A DNA stretch of 64,000 bases from Ohessyouella blattaphilus. Lineage in GTDB: Bacteria; Bacillota; Clostridia; Lachnospirales; Lachnospiraceae. The stretch is taken from NCBI RefSeq assembly GCF_024721265.1, contig NZ_JAMXOC010000008.1, positions 1 through 64,000 on the forward strand, read 5' to 3'. Positions 1 to 8,765 of the stretch are shown piece after piece. The translations under genes and the position numbers were made by a program. The stretch's first letter is position 1, and every line of letters starts with the position of its first letter. The notes under the pieces are model-generated. The model saw nothing but the letters and a program-made list of their open reading frames with translations. It was not told the origin of the DNA and searched no databases.

Positions 1-55
1 TTTTAAAAAATCCCATTAATCAATGACTATAAAAAGATTTACCTTTCAGAGCTGA

Positions 56-91
56 CCACGGGTGGCAGTATTTGCCAGAGCCCGTGGTTTT
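56..91 (+). terminator. Intrinsic terminator of the gene left of the window
   Basis: A 7-bp stem (CCACGGG at 56-62 with CCCGTGG at 81-87) carries a nested TGGCA/TGCCA pair and is followed by TTTT. It would end a transcript entering from the left. Nothing else is visible in the first 127 bases apart from the metG leader. Confidence 0.7.
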
Positions 92-136
92 GTGCTATAA
101 TAATCGGTACGTTAGCGAAGAAAAGGGATGGTAATT

Positions 137-2032
137 ATGGAAAATAAAAAATATTATATTACGACAGCAATTGCATATACCTCGGGAAAACCTCATATCG
201 GTAACACCTATGAGATTATCTTAGCGGATGCGATTGCTAGACATAAGAGAAATCTTGGCTATGATGTCTTTTTTCAAACCGGTACCGATGAACACGGTCA
301 AAAGATTGAAATGAAAGCGAAGGAAGCAGGCATTACTCCTAAAGAGCTAGTGGATCAGGTGGCTGGTGAAGTCAAAGGAATTTGGGATATGATGAATACT
401 TCCTACGATAAATTCGTCCGTACTACGGATGAAAACCATAAAGCTCAGGTGCAACAGATTTTTCGGCGTCTATATGACCAAGGCGATATCTACAAAGGAT
501 ATTACGAAGGCATGTATTGTACCGCCTGTGAATCTTTCTTTACCGAGACTCAGCTAGTAGACGGAAAGTGCCCCGACTGTGGCGGCCCGGTGTACCCGGC
601 AAAAGAGGATGCTTACTTCTTTAAGATGAGTAAATACGCAGATCGTCTGATCGAGCATATCAATAGTCACCCTGAGTTTATTCAACCGGTATCTAGGAAG
701 AATGAGATGATGAATAACTTCCTGTTGCCGGGTCTACAAGACTTATGCGTCTCGAGAACGTCCTTTTCTTGGGGAATTCCGGTAGACTTTGCTCCCGGTC
801 ACGTAGTTTATGTGTGGTTAGATGCGCTTACCAACTATATTACGGGAATCGGTTATAACTGCGACGGCGAGTCAAGCGACCAGTTTAAGAAGCTTTGGCC
901 GGCGGACTTACACTTAATCGGGAAGGATATTATTCGCTTCCATACGATCTATTGGCCAATCTTCTTAATGGCCTTAGATTTGCCTCTGCCAAAGCAGGTC
1001 TTTGGACATCCTTGGCTTTTACAAGGTGAAGGTAAGATGAGTAAGTCAAAGGGCAATGTGCTCTATGCCGATGAATTAGTAGATTTCTTCGGGGTGGACG
1101 CGGTTCGCTACTTCGTGCTTCACGAGATGCCTTTTGAGAATGACGGCGTAATTACCTGGGAATTGATGGTTGAGCGGATGAATTCAGACTTAGCCAATAC
1201 GTTAGGAAATCTGGTTAATCGTACGGTAAGCATGGCTAATAAGTATTTTGGCGGTACGATTACCAATCAGAAGGTTAATGAGCCAGTAGATGATGAGTTA
1301 TTAATGCTGGTAAACGCGACGAAGGGAAATGTGGACGAGAAGATGGAAGACTTGCGCGTGGCGGATGCCATTAGTGAGATCTTTACCCTTTTCAAACGCT
1401 GTAATAAATACATCGACGAGACTATGCCTTGGGCCCTAGCCAAAGAAGAGGATAAAAAAGAGCGTCTAGAGACGGTTCTTTATAACCTTTTATACGGCAT
1501 TAAAGAAGGAGCCAAGCTCTTAGAGCCTTTTATGCCAGAAACCTCAGCGAAAATTCTCGCTCAAGCAGGAGACGGTAAGGTGACGGAGACCCCAGAAATT
1601 CTCTTTAATCGCTTGGACTTAGAGGAAGTTATGGAGAAGGTTCACGCGCTTCACCCACCGGTAAAAGAAGAGGTGGAAGAAGAAATCATCACGATTGAAG
1701 ACATGGAAGAGATTACGTTCGAGGAGTTTGGGAAAATGCAGCTTCAAGTAGGAAAAGTACTGGCCTGCGAAGAGGTGCCAAAATCCAAAAAGCTTCTGTG
1801 TTCGCAAGTTAAAGTAGGTGCAAAAACCCTGCAGATCGTCTCTGGCATTAAAGCTTCTTATACACCGGAAGAAATGGTGGGTAAAGAGGTTATGGTGCTA
1901 GTAAACTTAAAGCCAGCTAAGCTGGCAGGCGTTCTCTCTGAGGGGATGCTACTGTTAGCCGAAGATAAGGATGGTAAACTAGTACTGATGACTCCCGAAA
2001 AGAAAGTGACAAACGGAGCGCAGATTAGTTAA
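137..2032 (+). CDS. metG: Methionyl-tRNA synthetase with C-terminal tRNA-binding domain
   Basis: Charges tRNA-Met with methionine in the cytoplasm. The class I HIGH-type motif reads PHIG near residues 19-22 and the KMSKS loop lies near residue 300. A zinc knuckle (CTAC, then CPDC) sits near residues 127-147. From about residue 530 there is an EMAP/Trbp111-type tRNA-binding domain, giving the long form of about 631 residues. An ATG at 128 is in frame, but GGGATGG then falls on it; the ATG at 137 has that GGGA about 8 nt upstream and gives the expected N-terminus, so I prefer 137. It leads a compact metG-tatD-rsmA group, an arrangement common in Firmicutes. Confidence 0.97.
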   Translation: MENKKYYITTAIAYTSGKPHIGNTYEIILADAIARHKRNLGYDVFFQTGTDEHGQKIEMKAKEAGITPKELVDQVAGEVKGIWDMMNTSYDKFVRTTDENHKAQVQQIFRRLYDQGDIYKGYYEGMYCTACESFFTETQLVDGKCPDCGGPVYPAKEDAYFFKMSKYADRLIEHINSHPEFIQPVSRKNEMMNNFLLPGLQDLCVSRTSFSWGIPVDFAPGHVVYVWLDALTNYITGIGYNCDGESSDQFKKLWPADLHLIGKDIIRFHTIYWPIFLMALDLPLPKQVFGHPWLLQGEGKMSKSKGNVLYADELVDFFGVDAVRYFVLHEMPFENDGVITWELMVERMNSDLANTLGNLVNRTVSMANKYFGGTITNQKVNEPVDDELLMLVNATKGNVDEKMEDLRVADAISEIFTLFKRCNKYIDETMPWALAKEEDKKERLETVLYNLLYGIKEGAKLLEPFMPETSAKILAQAGDGKVTETPEILFNRLDLEEVMEKVHALHPPVKEEVEEEIITIEDMEEITFEEFGKMQLQVGKVLACEEVPKSKKLLCSQVKVGAKTLQIVSGIKASYTPEEMVGKEVMVLVNLKPAKLAGVLSEGMLLLAEDKDGKLVLMTPEKKVTNGAQIS

Positions 2033-2047
2033 TCTGGAGGATATGTG

Positions 2048-2812
2048 ATGATTTTTGATACCCATGCACATTATGATGATGAACAATTTGATGAGGATCG
2101 CTGGGCGGTCCTTGATGGAATGACAGATGCCGGTGTGGGCACGATTGTCAATGTTGCGGCATCTCTAGACTCTTGTGGGAGTGGCTACGAATTGGTTCAG
2201 GGTTATCCGCATATGTACCAAGCGATTGGTATTCACCCAGATGAAGTTGGGACTTTAACAGAGGAGAACTATCAAGAGTTATTAGCCTATTATGATCAGG
2301 AGAAAGTGATTGCCGTGGGCGAAATTGGTCTTGATTATTACTGGGATAAGGCTCCTAGAGACGTGCAACATAAGTGGTTTGTGAGACAGCTAAATGAAGC
2401 GAGAGAGCGGGAGCTCCCGGTTATTATTCACAGCCGGGATGCGGCCATGGATACGATTCAAACGATTAAAGCTCATGGACGCGGTCTCCACGGAGTGATG
2501 CACGCGTTTTCAAATTCCCTTGAATTTGCCGAAGAGTATATAAAAATGGGTTATTACCTTGGTATTGGCGGGGTAGTTACTTTTAAAAACGCTCGGAAGC
2601 TAAAGGAAATTGTGGCAAGTCAGCCAATTGAACGAATGCTTTTAGAGACGGACGCACCGTATTTAAGCCCAGAGCCTTTTAGAGGCAAGCGTAATACATC
2701 GGCCAATTTAATCTATGTTGCTGAAGAAATCGGAAAGCTGAAAGGCATGACCGCGGAAGAGGTTATCCAGATTACCGAAGAGAATGCCAGAAGACTTTTT
2801 AAATTGTCCTAA
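2048..2812 (+). CDS. tatD: TatD family metal-dependent DNase
   Basis: A TIM-barrel metal-dependent hydrolase of the TatD (YcfH/YabD) family, a 3'-5' exonuclease/DNase. The metal-binding THAH motif lies near residues 5-8, with further metal ligands in GEIGLDYY, in the IIHSRDA segment and in the LLETDAPYL segment. Length (254 residues) is normal for the family. An in-frame GTG at 2045 precedes the ATG at 2048; GGAGG at 2036-2040 is 7 nt from the ATG, so that start is chosen. It lies 15 nt after metG and 13 nt before rsmA and is probably cotranscribed with both. RNase M5, often found between tatD and rsmA in other Firmicutes, is absent here. Confidence 0.94.
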   Translation: MIFDTHAHYDDEQFDEDRWAVLDGMTDAGVGTIVNVAASLDSCGSGYELVQGYPHMYQAIGIHPDEVGTLTEENYQELLAYYDQEKVIAVGEIGLDYYWDKAPRDVQHKWFVRQLNEARERELPVIIHSRDAAMDTIQTIKAHGRGLHGVMHAFSNSLEFAEEYIKMGYYLGIGGVVTFKNARKLKEIVASQPIERMLLETDAPYLSPEPFRGKRNTSANLIYVAEEIGKLKGMTAEEVIQITEENARRLFKLS

Positions 2813-2825
2813 ATTAGGAGAGAAT

Positions 2826-3701
2826 ATGACGAAAGCAACGTTAGGAAACCCAGCGCACACAGTTGCTATTTTACAAAAATACGATTTTGTGTTCCAAAAA
2901 AAATACGGACAGAATTTTTTAATAGATACCCACGTTCTTGATAAAATCATCAAGGCAGCAGCCATTACCGAAGATGATTTAATCCTAGAGATTGGCCCGG
3001 GAATCGGAACGATGACCCAGTACCTCGCGGAACACGCACGAAAAGTCATCGCCGTCGAAATCGATAAGAAGCTAATCCCTATTCTCGAGGATACCCTTAG
3101 CGAATTCCCCAATACCCAGGTCATCAATGAGGATATTCTAAAGCTTGACGTGGCTACGCTAGTGCAAGAAGAGAATCAGGGGAAGCCAATTAAGGTAGTT
3201 GCTAATCTACCGTATTATATTACCACCCCGATCATTATGGGCTTGTTTGAAAATAAAGTTCCCCTAGAGAGCATTACCGTAATGGTGCAAAAAGAGGTGG
3301 CAGACAGAATGCAAAGTGGCCCCGGAAGTAAGAATTACGGAGCCCTGTCCTTAGCGGTTGCGTACTACGCTGAGGCTTATGTGGTGGCCAATGTGCCGCC
3401 GAACTGTTTTATGCCAAGACCGAAAGTGGGTTCAGCGGTTATTCGCTTGACGAGACATACCGAACCACCGGTAGTGGTAGAAGACGAAAAGCTACTATTT
3501 GATATCATCCGTGCTTCCTTTAATCAACGGCGCAAGACGTTACTTAATGGACTGAATAATGCAGAAACCATTCACCTACCCAAAGAAGAGTTATTAGTGG
3601 CAATTGGTGAATTAGGAAAAGGAGAGCAAATCCGGGGGGAAGCGCTTACCTTGGAAGAATTTGGCAAGTTATCAAATATTATATATAAAAAGATGCAGTA
3701 A
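2826..3701 (+). CDS. rsmA: 16S rRNA dimethyladenosine transferase
   Basis: RsmA/KsgA dimethylates the two adjacent adenines in the 3'-terminal hairpin of 16S rRNA during 30S maturation. The SAM-binding motif LEIGPGIGTMT is near residue 55, and the base-flipping NLPYYI motif lies near residue 125. The frame is open upstream to 2784 inside tatD, but the ATG at 2826 has AGGAG just upstream and avoids the overlap, giving 291 residues, the normal size. Last gene of the metG group. Confidence 0.96.
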   Translation: MTKATLGNPAHTVAILQKYDFVFQKKYGQNFLIDTHVLDKIIKAAAITEDDLILEIGPGIGTMTQYLAEHARKVIAVEIDKKLIPILEDTLSEFPNTQVINEDILKLDVATLVQEENQGKPIKVVANLPYYITTPIIMGLFENKVPLESITVMVQKEVADRMQSGPGSKNYGALSLAVAYYAEAYVVANVPPNCFMPRPKVGSAVIRLTRHTEPPVVVEDEKLLFDIIRASFNQRRKTLLNGLNNAETIHLPKEELLVAIGELGKGEQIRGEALTLEEFGKLSNIIYKKMQ

Positions 3702-3736
3702 TAAGAACATTTTTAATCAAGAAAGGAAGTGAATGA

Positions 3737-5104
3737 ATGGCAAATATCAAGACAACACTATTTGAAATCACTGACGAAATCGAAAGACTGGCAACCCTGT
3801 GTGCCGAAACGAACGCCATCGACAAGGAGCTTTATACGAAGTATGAAGTAAAAAGAGGGCTTCGTGATTTAAACGGTAAGGGTGTCCTTGCAGGTTTAAC
3901 CAATATCTCTGACGTAGTAGCTACGAAGATGGTAAACGGCGAGCAGGTACCTTGTGCCGGTAGCCTTTATTATCGGGGATACAACGTTAAAGATTTAGTA
4001 CAAGGATTTTTAAAAGAAAATCACTACGGATTTGAGGAAACCACCTATCTCTTACTCTTTGGTGAATTACCAAATAAAGAAGAATTAGAAAAATTCCAAG
4101 AAACGTTAACGGAGAGAAGAACTTTGCCGCCGAACTTTGTTCGGGACGTTATTATGAAGGCGCCCAGTCGAGACATGATGAATAGCTTGTCGCGCTCGAT
4201 TCTTAACCTGTACTCTTATGATAGCAAAGCCGATGACACTTCGATTCCTAACGTGTTAAGACAGAGCTTAAATCTAATTAGCCAATTCCCGATGCTAATG
4301 GTGTATGGTTATCACGCTTATAACTACCGTAAAGGGGATGATCTCTTTATCTATGCGCCGAAGCCAGAGCTTTCAACAGCGGAAAACATCCTGATGATGT
4401 TAAGGGAAAACAAGAAGTACACGAAGCTAGAGGCGAGAACGCTAGATATGGCCTTAGTGCTTCATATGGACCACGGCGGTGGTAATAACTCGACCTTTAC
4501 GACTCACGTAGTTACTTCATCAGGAACGGATACGTACTCCACGATTGCGGCCGCAATGGCGTCTCTTAAGGGACCAAAGCACGGTGGTGCCAATATCAAA
4601 GTTACGAAGATGTTTGATGACATGAAAGAGCACGTTAAAGACTGGGAAGATAAGGATGAAATCCGTCAGTACTTAATGGATCTGTTAGAGAAAAAGGCCT
4701 TTGATAGATCAGGCTTGATCTATGGAATGGGTCATGCAATTTACTCAGTATCTGATCCTAGAGCTGATATCTTTAAGAAATTCGTGAAGAAGCTAGCAAA
4801 GGAAAAAGGCTTTGAAAAAGAGTATCAGTTATACGAGACCGTAGAGCATATGGCTCCAGAGGTTATTGCCGAGAAGCGTAAAATTTATAAAGGCGTTAAC
4901 GCCAATGTGGACTTCTACAGTGGTCTAGTGTACGGTATGCTGGATTTACCACCAGAGCTTTACACACCGATTTTTGCTGCTGCTAGAGTGGTTGGCTGGA
5001 GCGCGCATCGCTTGGAGGAGCTTAAGAACGTCGATAAGATTATCAGACCAGCTTATATGGCTCTTTGCCCACATCGTGATTATGTGCCGATGGAAGATAG
5101 ATAA
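3737..5104 (+). CDS. gltA: Citrate synthase
   Basis: Condenses oxaloacetate and acetyl-CoA to citrate. The family catalytic residues are visible: the first histidine region in HMDHGGGNNST, the second in GMGHAIYS, and the aspartate in NANVDFYSGL. The N-terminal region of about 60 residues before the core is longer than in the short archaeal-type enzymes and resembles clostridial citrate synthases. AAGGAAG lies just upstream of the ATG. It is monocistronic: a strong hairpin follows directly. In an anaerobe without an obvious complete TCA cycle here, it most likely serves glutamate synthesis (inference). Confidence 0.95.
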   Translation: MANIKTTLFEITDEIERLATLCAETNAIDKELYTKYEVKRGLRDLNGKGVLAGLTNISDVVATKMVNGEQVPCAGSLYYRGYNVKDLVQGFLKENHYGFEETTYLLLFGELPNKEELEKFQETLTERRTLPPNFVRDVIMKAPSRDMMNSLSRSILNLYSYDSKADDTSIPNVLRQSLNLISQFPMLMVYGYHAYNYRKGDDLFIYAPKPELSTAENILMMLRENKKYTKLEARTLDMALVLHMDHGGGNNSTFTTHVVTSSGTDTYSTIAAAMASLKGPKHGGANIKVTKMFDDMKEHVKDWEDKDEIRQYLMDLLEKKAFDRSGLIYGMGHAIYSVSDPRADIFKKFVKKLAKEKGFEKEYQLYETVEHMAPEVIAEKRKIYKGVNANVDFYSGLVYGMLDLPPELYTPIFAAARVVGWSAHRLEELKNVDKIIRPAYMALCPHRDYVPMEDR

Positions 5105-5110
5105 ATAAGA

Positions 5111-5143
5111 AAGCAGCGAGTGGAAATTCCACTCGCTGCTTTT
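5111..5143. terminator. Bidirectional terminator between gltA and the Lrp-like gene
   Basis: A perfect stem of about 13 bp (AAGCAGCGAGTGG with CCACTCGCTGCTT) closes a 5-nt AAATT loop, with TTTT on the plus side and an A-rich tract on the other. It can end both convergent genes. Confidence 0.9.
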
Positions 5144-5144
5144 A

Positions 5145-5618
5145 TTATTTTCTCTTGTCTTGAAGAGTATCTTCTTCAGGTAGAGAAGTATAGATATTCT
5201 TTACGGTTCGCAATACGTAGTGTGTACGGGTCTTGCGAACGCCGGGTTGATCTTTGATCCACCGATGAATCTCTTCTAGATGCTGAGAAGAGCGACACGT
5301 AATCTTAAGCATATAATCGAATTCTCCTGTTAGATAATAACAAGAAATAATATTCGGATGGCTGTTGATACTTTCAATAAAAGCATCTTCATACTTTGGA
5401 TGTTCGAGACTGATCTCAATCACTACCGTTACGTCATTTCCTACCTGAGGATCGTCAGTGATAACGGTGTAACCTTTAATTACCCCAGTTTGTTCTAACT
5501 TGCGAATTCTCTCAATTACGGTTGAAACGGTCAAATGTACTTCCTTGCTTATCTCGGAAGCCCTCTCGCGCCCGTTGCTCTTGAGTATCTCTAAAATTTG
5601 ATAATCCACCTTATCCAT
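5145..5618 (-). CDS. Lrp/AsnC family transcriptional regulator
   Basis: An N-terminal winged helix-turn-helix (residues about 1-60, beginning MDKVDYQILEILKSNGR) is followed by a RAM ligand-binding domain (GEFDYMLKI segment). Members bind amino acids and control their metabolism or transport. Length 157 is typical. AGGAG lies just upstream of the ATG on the minus strand. It is divergent from the sugar operon but across a roughly 200-bp gap; Lrp proteins rarely control glycosidases, so I do not assign it to that operon. It could respond to the nearby citrate/glutamate branch, which is a guess. Confidence 0.9.
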   Translation of the reverse strand: MDKVDYQILEILKSNGRERASEISKEVHLTVSTVIERIRKLEQTGVIKGYTVITDDPQVGNDVTVVIEISLEHPKYEDAFIESINSHPNIISCYYLTGEFDYMLKITCRSSQHLEEIHRWIKDQPGVRKTRTHYVLRTVKNIYTSLPEEDTLQDKRK

Positions 5619-5786
5619 TAATAGACTCCTTTCTAAAAACTAATAAGCAGCCCTATCTAGTAAGCCCCCAAGCTTTATTAGTTTTGGTATATATACAGTT
5701 ATATACAATAATTAAAGCACAAAATGCTGCTTTAGTAAATAAAGAATAAGGAAATTTAACGAGTTTTAAAGGAATATCCGGAAAAA
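5619..5786. promoter_or_regulatory. AT-rich divergent control region between the lrp-like gene and the GH1 gene
   Basis: No gene is visible. The stretch contains two TATATAC copies separated by a few bases (around 5690-5712), a plausible autoregulatory Lrp site, and AT-rich sequence that should hold the minus-strand promoter. Assignment is inferred from position only. Confidence 0.35.
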
Positions 5787-5805
5787 TTTGTTATACTGTA
5801 ACAAA
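5787..5805 (+). promoter_or_regulatory. Palindromic operator over the -10 box of the glycosidase operon
   Basis: TTTGTTA-TACTG-TAACAAA is a perfect 7-bp inverted repeat with a 5-nt spacer. It overlaps a TATACT -10 hexamer (5792-5797), about 10 nt before the ribosome binding site of the GH1 gene. A repressor bound here would block RNA polymerase. It lacks the central CG of LacI/cre sites, so the regulator is unknown. Confidence 0.6.
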
Positions 5806-5827
5806 AGATGTCTTGGAGGTGAAGACT

Positions 5828-7117
5828 TTGAAGAATTTCTTATTAAAAGAAGATTTTTTAATCGGAGCAGCAAGCGCAGCCACGCAGATTGAGGGTGGGG
5901 ACCTAAATCATAGCTGGATGAATTGGTATAAAGAAGGGCATATCAAAGATAATAGCACGCCTGAACGAGCCAATGATCATTATCACCGGTATGAAGAAGA
6001 TGGGAAGCTTCTCAAAGAATTGGATCTGCAGATTTACCGGATGGGAATCGAATGGGCGCGAATCGAACCCTTTGAAAATACGTTTGATGAGCATGCCATC
6101 GCTCATTACGTTGAAGAGGTTAAGCTACTAAAATCTTATGGGATTAAAGTACTAGTAACCCTTCATCATTTTACGAATCCCATGTGGTTCGAGGAAATGG
6201 GGGCTTTTGAAAAGGTAGAGAATATTCGCTACTATCTTCGCTTTGTCAGAAAGATGGTAAATGCCTTTGGCCAGCTGGTGAATGAGTACATAACAATTAA
6301 CGAACCCAATGTGTACGCGACAAACGGTTACTTTTTTGGCGAGTGGCCACCGGGAGATAAAAATATCGCCCGGACGATTCAAGTAATGAACGTAATGGCC
6401 ATTGCTCATATTCGGGCCTATGAGCTGATTCATGAGATTCGTCAAAGGAATGATTGCCAGGATACAAAGGTAAGCTTTGCGAACCATATGCGTGTCTTTA
6501 CACCGGAAAATCCAAAGAGTGCTAGGCATCGCTTTTTTACAAGGCTTACTGAACGCTTCTTCCAAGGGAGCCTATCAAAGGCGATGATGACAGGGGAGTT
6601 CGAACTCCCACTGCGGCGTCACCACTCAGTAAAGAAGGGGACGTATTGTGATTTTATTGCAATTAACTATTATACCAGGTCTAGTATTTCTGGCCTTAAG
6701 GACGGAGTCAAGAAGGGGGTACCGGTCAATGATTTAGGCTGGGAGATATACCCAGCAGGTATCGTCGAGTGTGCCCGTACGCTATATGCCATTCGTCCTT
6801 TAGATATCTATATTACGGAAAACGGCACGTGTGATAATCATGACAGTTTTCGCTCTCGTTATATCTATGATCACTTACAGGCGATCATGGCCGCGGATCT
6901 GCCGATTAAGCGGTATTACCATTGGTGTTTTTGCGATAACTTTGAGTGGGTAGAAGGGGAAACGGCGCGTTTTGGGATTGTTCACGTAGATTATGACACG
7001 CAGAAACGAGAAATTAAAAAGAGTGGCCGCTTCTTACAGGCGGTTACCCAGAATAAAGGCGTTACCGAAGAAATGTACGACGAGTATGTTAGCAATGAGA
7101 CGTATCAGGTAAAGTAG
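5828..7117 (+). CDS. Glycoside hydrolase family 1 beta-glycosidase
   Basis: A retaining GH1 enzyme. The acid/base glutamate is in TINEPN and the nucleophile glutamate in YITENG. The FEWVEG motif near the C-terminus keeps the glutamate that hydrogen-bonds unmodified sugars; 6-phospho-beta-glucosidases usually have serine there, so the substrate is probably a non-phosphorylated beta-glucoside or beta-galactoside. GGAGG (5815-5819) lies 8 nt before a TTG at 5828, which I take as the start; the TTG at 5813 lies upstream of that site. No signal peptide, so it acts in the cytoplasm. First gene of a four-gene sugar operon, 8 nt before the GH13 gene. Confidence 0.92.
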   Translation: MKNFLLKEDFLIGAASAATQIEGGDLNHSWMNWYKEGHIKDNSTPERANDHYHRYEEDGKLLKELDLQIYRMGIEWARIEPFENTFDEHAIAHYVEEVKLLKSYGIKVLVTLHHFTNPMWFEEMGAFEKVENIRYYLRFVRKMVNAFGQLVNEYITINEPNVYATNGYFFGEWPPGDKNIARTIQVMNVMAIAHIRAYELIHEIRQRNDCQDTKVSFANHMRVFTPENPKSARHRFFTRLTERFFQGSLSKAMMTGEFELPLRRHHSVKKGTYCDFIAINYYTRSSISGLKDGVKKGVPVNDLGWEIYPAGIVECARTLYAIRPLDIYITENGTCDNHDSFRSRYIYDHLQAIMAADLPIKRYYHWCFCDNFEWVEGETARFGIVHVDYDTQKREIKKSGRFLQAVTQNKGVTEEMYDEYVSNETYQVK

Positions 7118-7125
7118 GAGGATAT

Positions 7126-8742
7126 ATGGGAAAGTGGTGGCAAGAGGAAGTAGTGTATCAAATTTATCCCCGTAGTTTTCAAGATTCCAATGGAGACGGC
7201 ATCGGTGATATTCCGGGAATTATTTCCCGTTTAGATGAAATTAAAGCGCTAGGAGTGGGGATTATCTGGCTTTCACCGGTGTATAAGTCTCCAGATGCGG
7301 ATAATGGTTACGACATCAGCGACTATATGGACATTAATCCTAAGTTTGGTACGATGGCAGATATGGAGCGCTTATTTAAGGAAGCGAAAGCTAGAGGAAT
7401 CCGGATTATAATGGATCTAGTAATTAACCATACCTCCGATGAACACAAGTGGTTTCAGGAGAGCCGGGATAAGGATAGTCCTTACCGGGATTATTATATT
7501 TGGCGCCCAGGACGAATGGGCGGGAAGCTACCACCTAATAACTGGACAGGTTTCTTTATGGGCAGTACCTGGGAATACGACGAAAAGAGCGGAGAGTACT
7601 ATCTACACCTTTTTGATAAGAAGCAACCGGATTTAAATTATCACAATCCGAAAGTCTTAAATGAAGTAAAAGAAATTCTGCGTTTTTGGCTTGATAAGGG
7701 CGCGGCAGGTTTTCGCTGCGACGTAATCAACGTGATCTATAAGACCAGCTTAAAAGACGGAAAACCAGCGATAGCTATTAGAGGACTTGAGCACTATAAA
7801 AGCCAGGAAGGAAACCACCGTATTTTAAAAGAGCTACGAAAAGACGTACTGAGCAAATACGACTGCTTTACCGTAGGAGAAACGGTAATGGTGGACTTAG
7901 ACGAAGCGAAGATGCTTTGCGAGCCGGAGCGGGAAGAGCTCGACATGGTCTTTTATTTTGATCACCTTGAGGTGGATAGAAGGGTGGCTCGCTATGTCCC
8001 TAAGAAATTTAAGGCTAAAAAGCTACTAGAAGTATTAGCCAAGTGGCAAAGAGGCTTAAGCTGGAACGCAGTATATTTAGAAAATCACGACCAACCACGA
8101 ATCGTCTCTCACTACGGCGACGAAGGCAAGTACTGGGCGAGAAGTGCCAAGATGTTAGCTACCCTTCTTCTCACTTTAAAAGGAACGCCATATATTTATC
8201 AGGGGCAGGAAATCGGGATGACGAATTTTGACTATCCGGATATGTCCTCTTTGGATGATGTAGAAAGTAAAAACGTGTACAAGTTGATGCGTAAGCTCCA
8301 GATTCCGGCGAAGACGGCTTGGGACTGGATCCGCATGTCCTCTCGGGATAACGCCAGAACACCGATGCAGTGGAGTCAGGAAGAGGGCGCTGGATTTACC
8401 ACAGGAACGCCTTGGCTACCAATCAATGGCAACTACAAAGAGATTAACTATCAAGACCAACATGAAGTAAATGGCTCTGTCTATCGCTTCTACCAGCGGA
8501 TGATTGCCTTTAGAGCCGGCAATGAGACGTTAAAATACGGGGAGTTTGTGCCTCTTTTTGGCGACGATGATACCATTGTCTACGCTAGAGAAGGAGGCGG
8601 CGAGCATTTGGTCGTGGCCCTTAATTTTAGCCCCGAGCAAAAAGAGATTCCTTTAGAAGGCGAGGTCTTGATTTCCAATACGGGCAGGAGCGAGTACGAC
8701 GGTAAGCTAGGCCCTTATGAAAGCATTGTTATGCGGCATTAA
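7126..8742 (+). CDS. GH13 oligo-1,6-glucosidase / alpha-glucosidase
   Basis: Alpha-amylase-superfamily enzyme of the oligo-1,6-glucosidase type (GH13_31-like, 538 residues). The conserved segments are in order: DLVINH, the nucleophile in GFRCDVIN, the acid/base glutamate in TVGETV, and ENHDQPR. In this subfamily valine directly after the nucleophile (as here, DV) goes with alpha-1,6 activity, while alanine or threonine goes with alpha-1,4 specificity; so isomaltose-type or other alpha-1,6-linked oligosaccharides are the likely substrates. Cytoplasmic, without signal peptide. Translationally close to its neighbours (8 nt after GH1, 23 nt before the GH36 gene). Confidence 0.93.
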   Translation: MGKWWQEEVVYQIYPRSFQDSNGDGIGDIPGIISRLDEIKALGVGIIWLSPVYKSPDADNGYDISDYMDINPKFGTMADMERLFKEAKARGIRIIMDLVINHTSDEHKWFQESRDKDSPYRDYYIWRPGRMGGKLPPNNWTGFFMGSTWEYDEKSGEYYLHLFDKKQPDLNYHNPKVLNEVKEILRFWLDKGAAGFRCDVINVIYKTSLKDGKPAIAIRGLEHYKSQEGNHRILKELRKDVLSKYDCFTVGETVMVDLDEAKMLCEPEREELDMVFYFDHLEVDRRVARYVPKKFKAKKLLEVLAKWQRGLSWNAVYLENHDQPRIVSHYGDEGKYWARSAKMLATLLLTLKGTPYIYQGQEIGMTNFDYPDMSSLDDVESKNVYKLMRKLQIPAKTAWDWIRMSSRDNARTPMQWSQEEGAGFTTGTPWLPINGNYKEINYQDQHEVNGSVYRFYQRMIAFRAGNETLKYGEFVPLFGDDDTIVYAREGGGEHLVVALNFSPEQKEIPLEGEVLISNTGRSEYDGKLGPYESIVMRH

Positions 8743-8765
8743 TACAGGGAAGGAAGGGCAGCAAC

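Noticed and set aside
5145-5618. The Lrp-like regulator as the controller of the glycosidase operon
   Set aside because: Divergent position alone is weak; the operator over the operon promoter is a single short palindrome unlike Lrp arrays.
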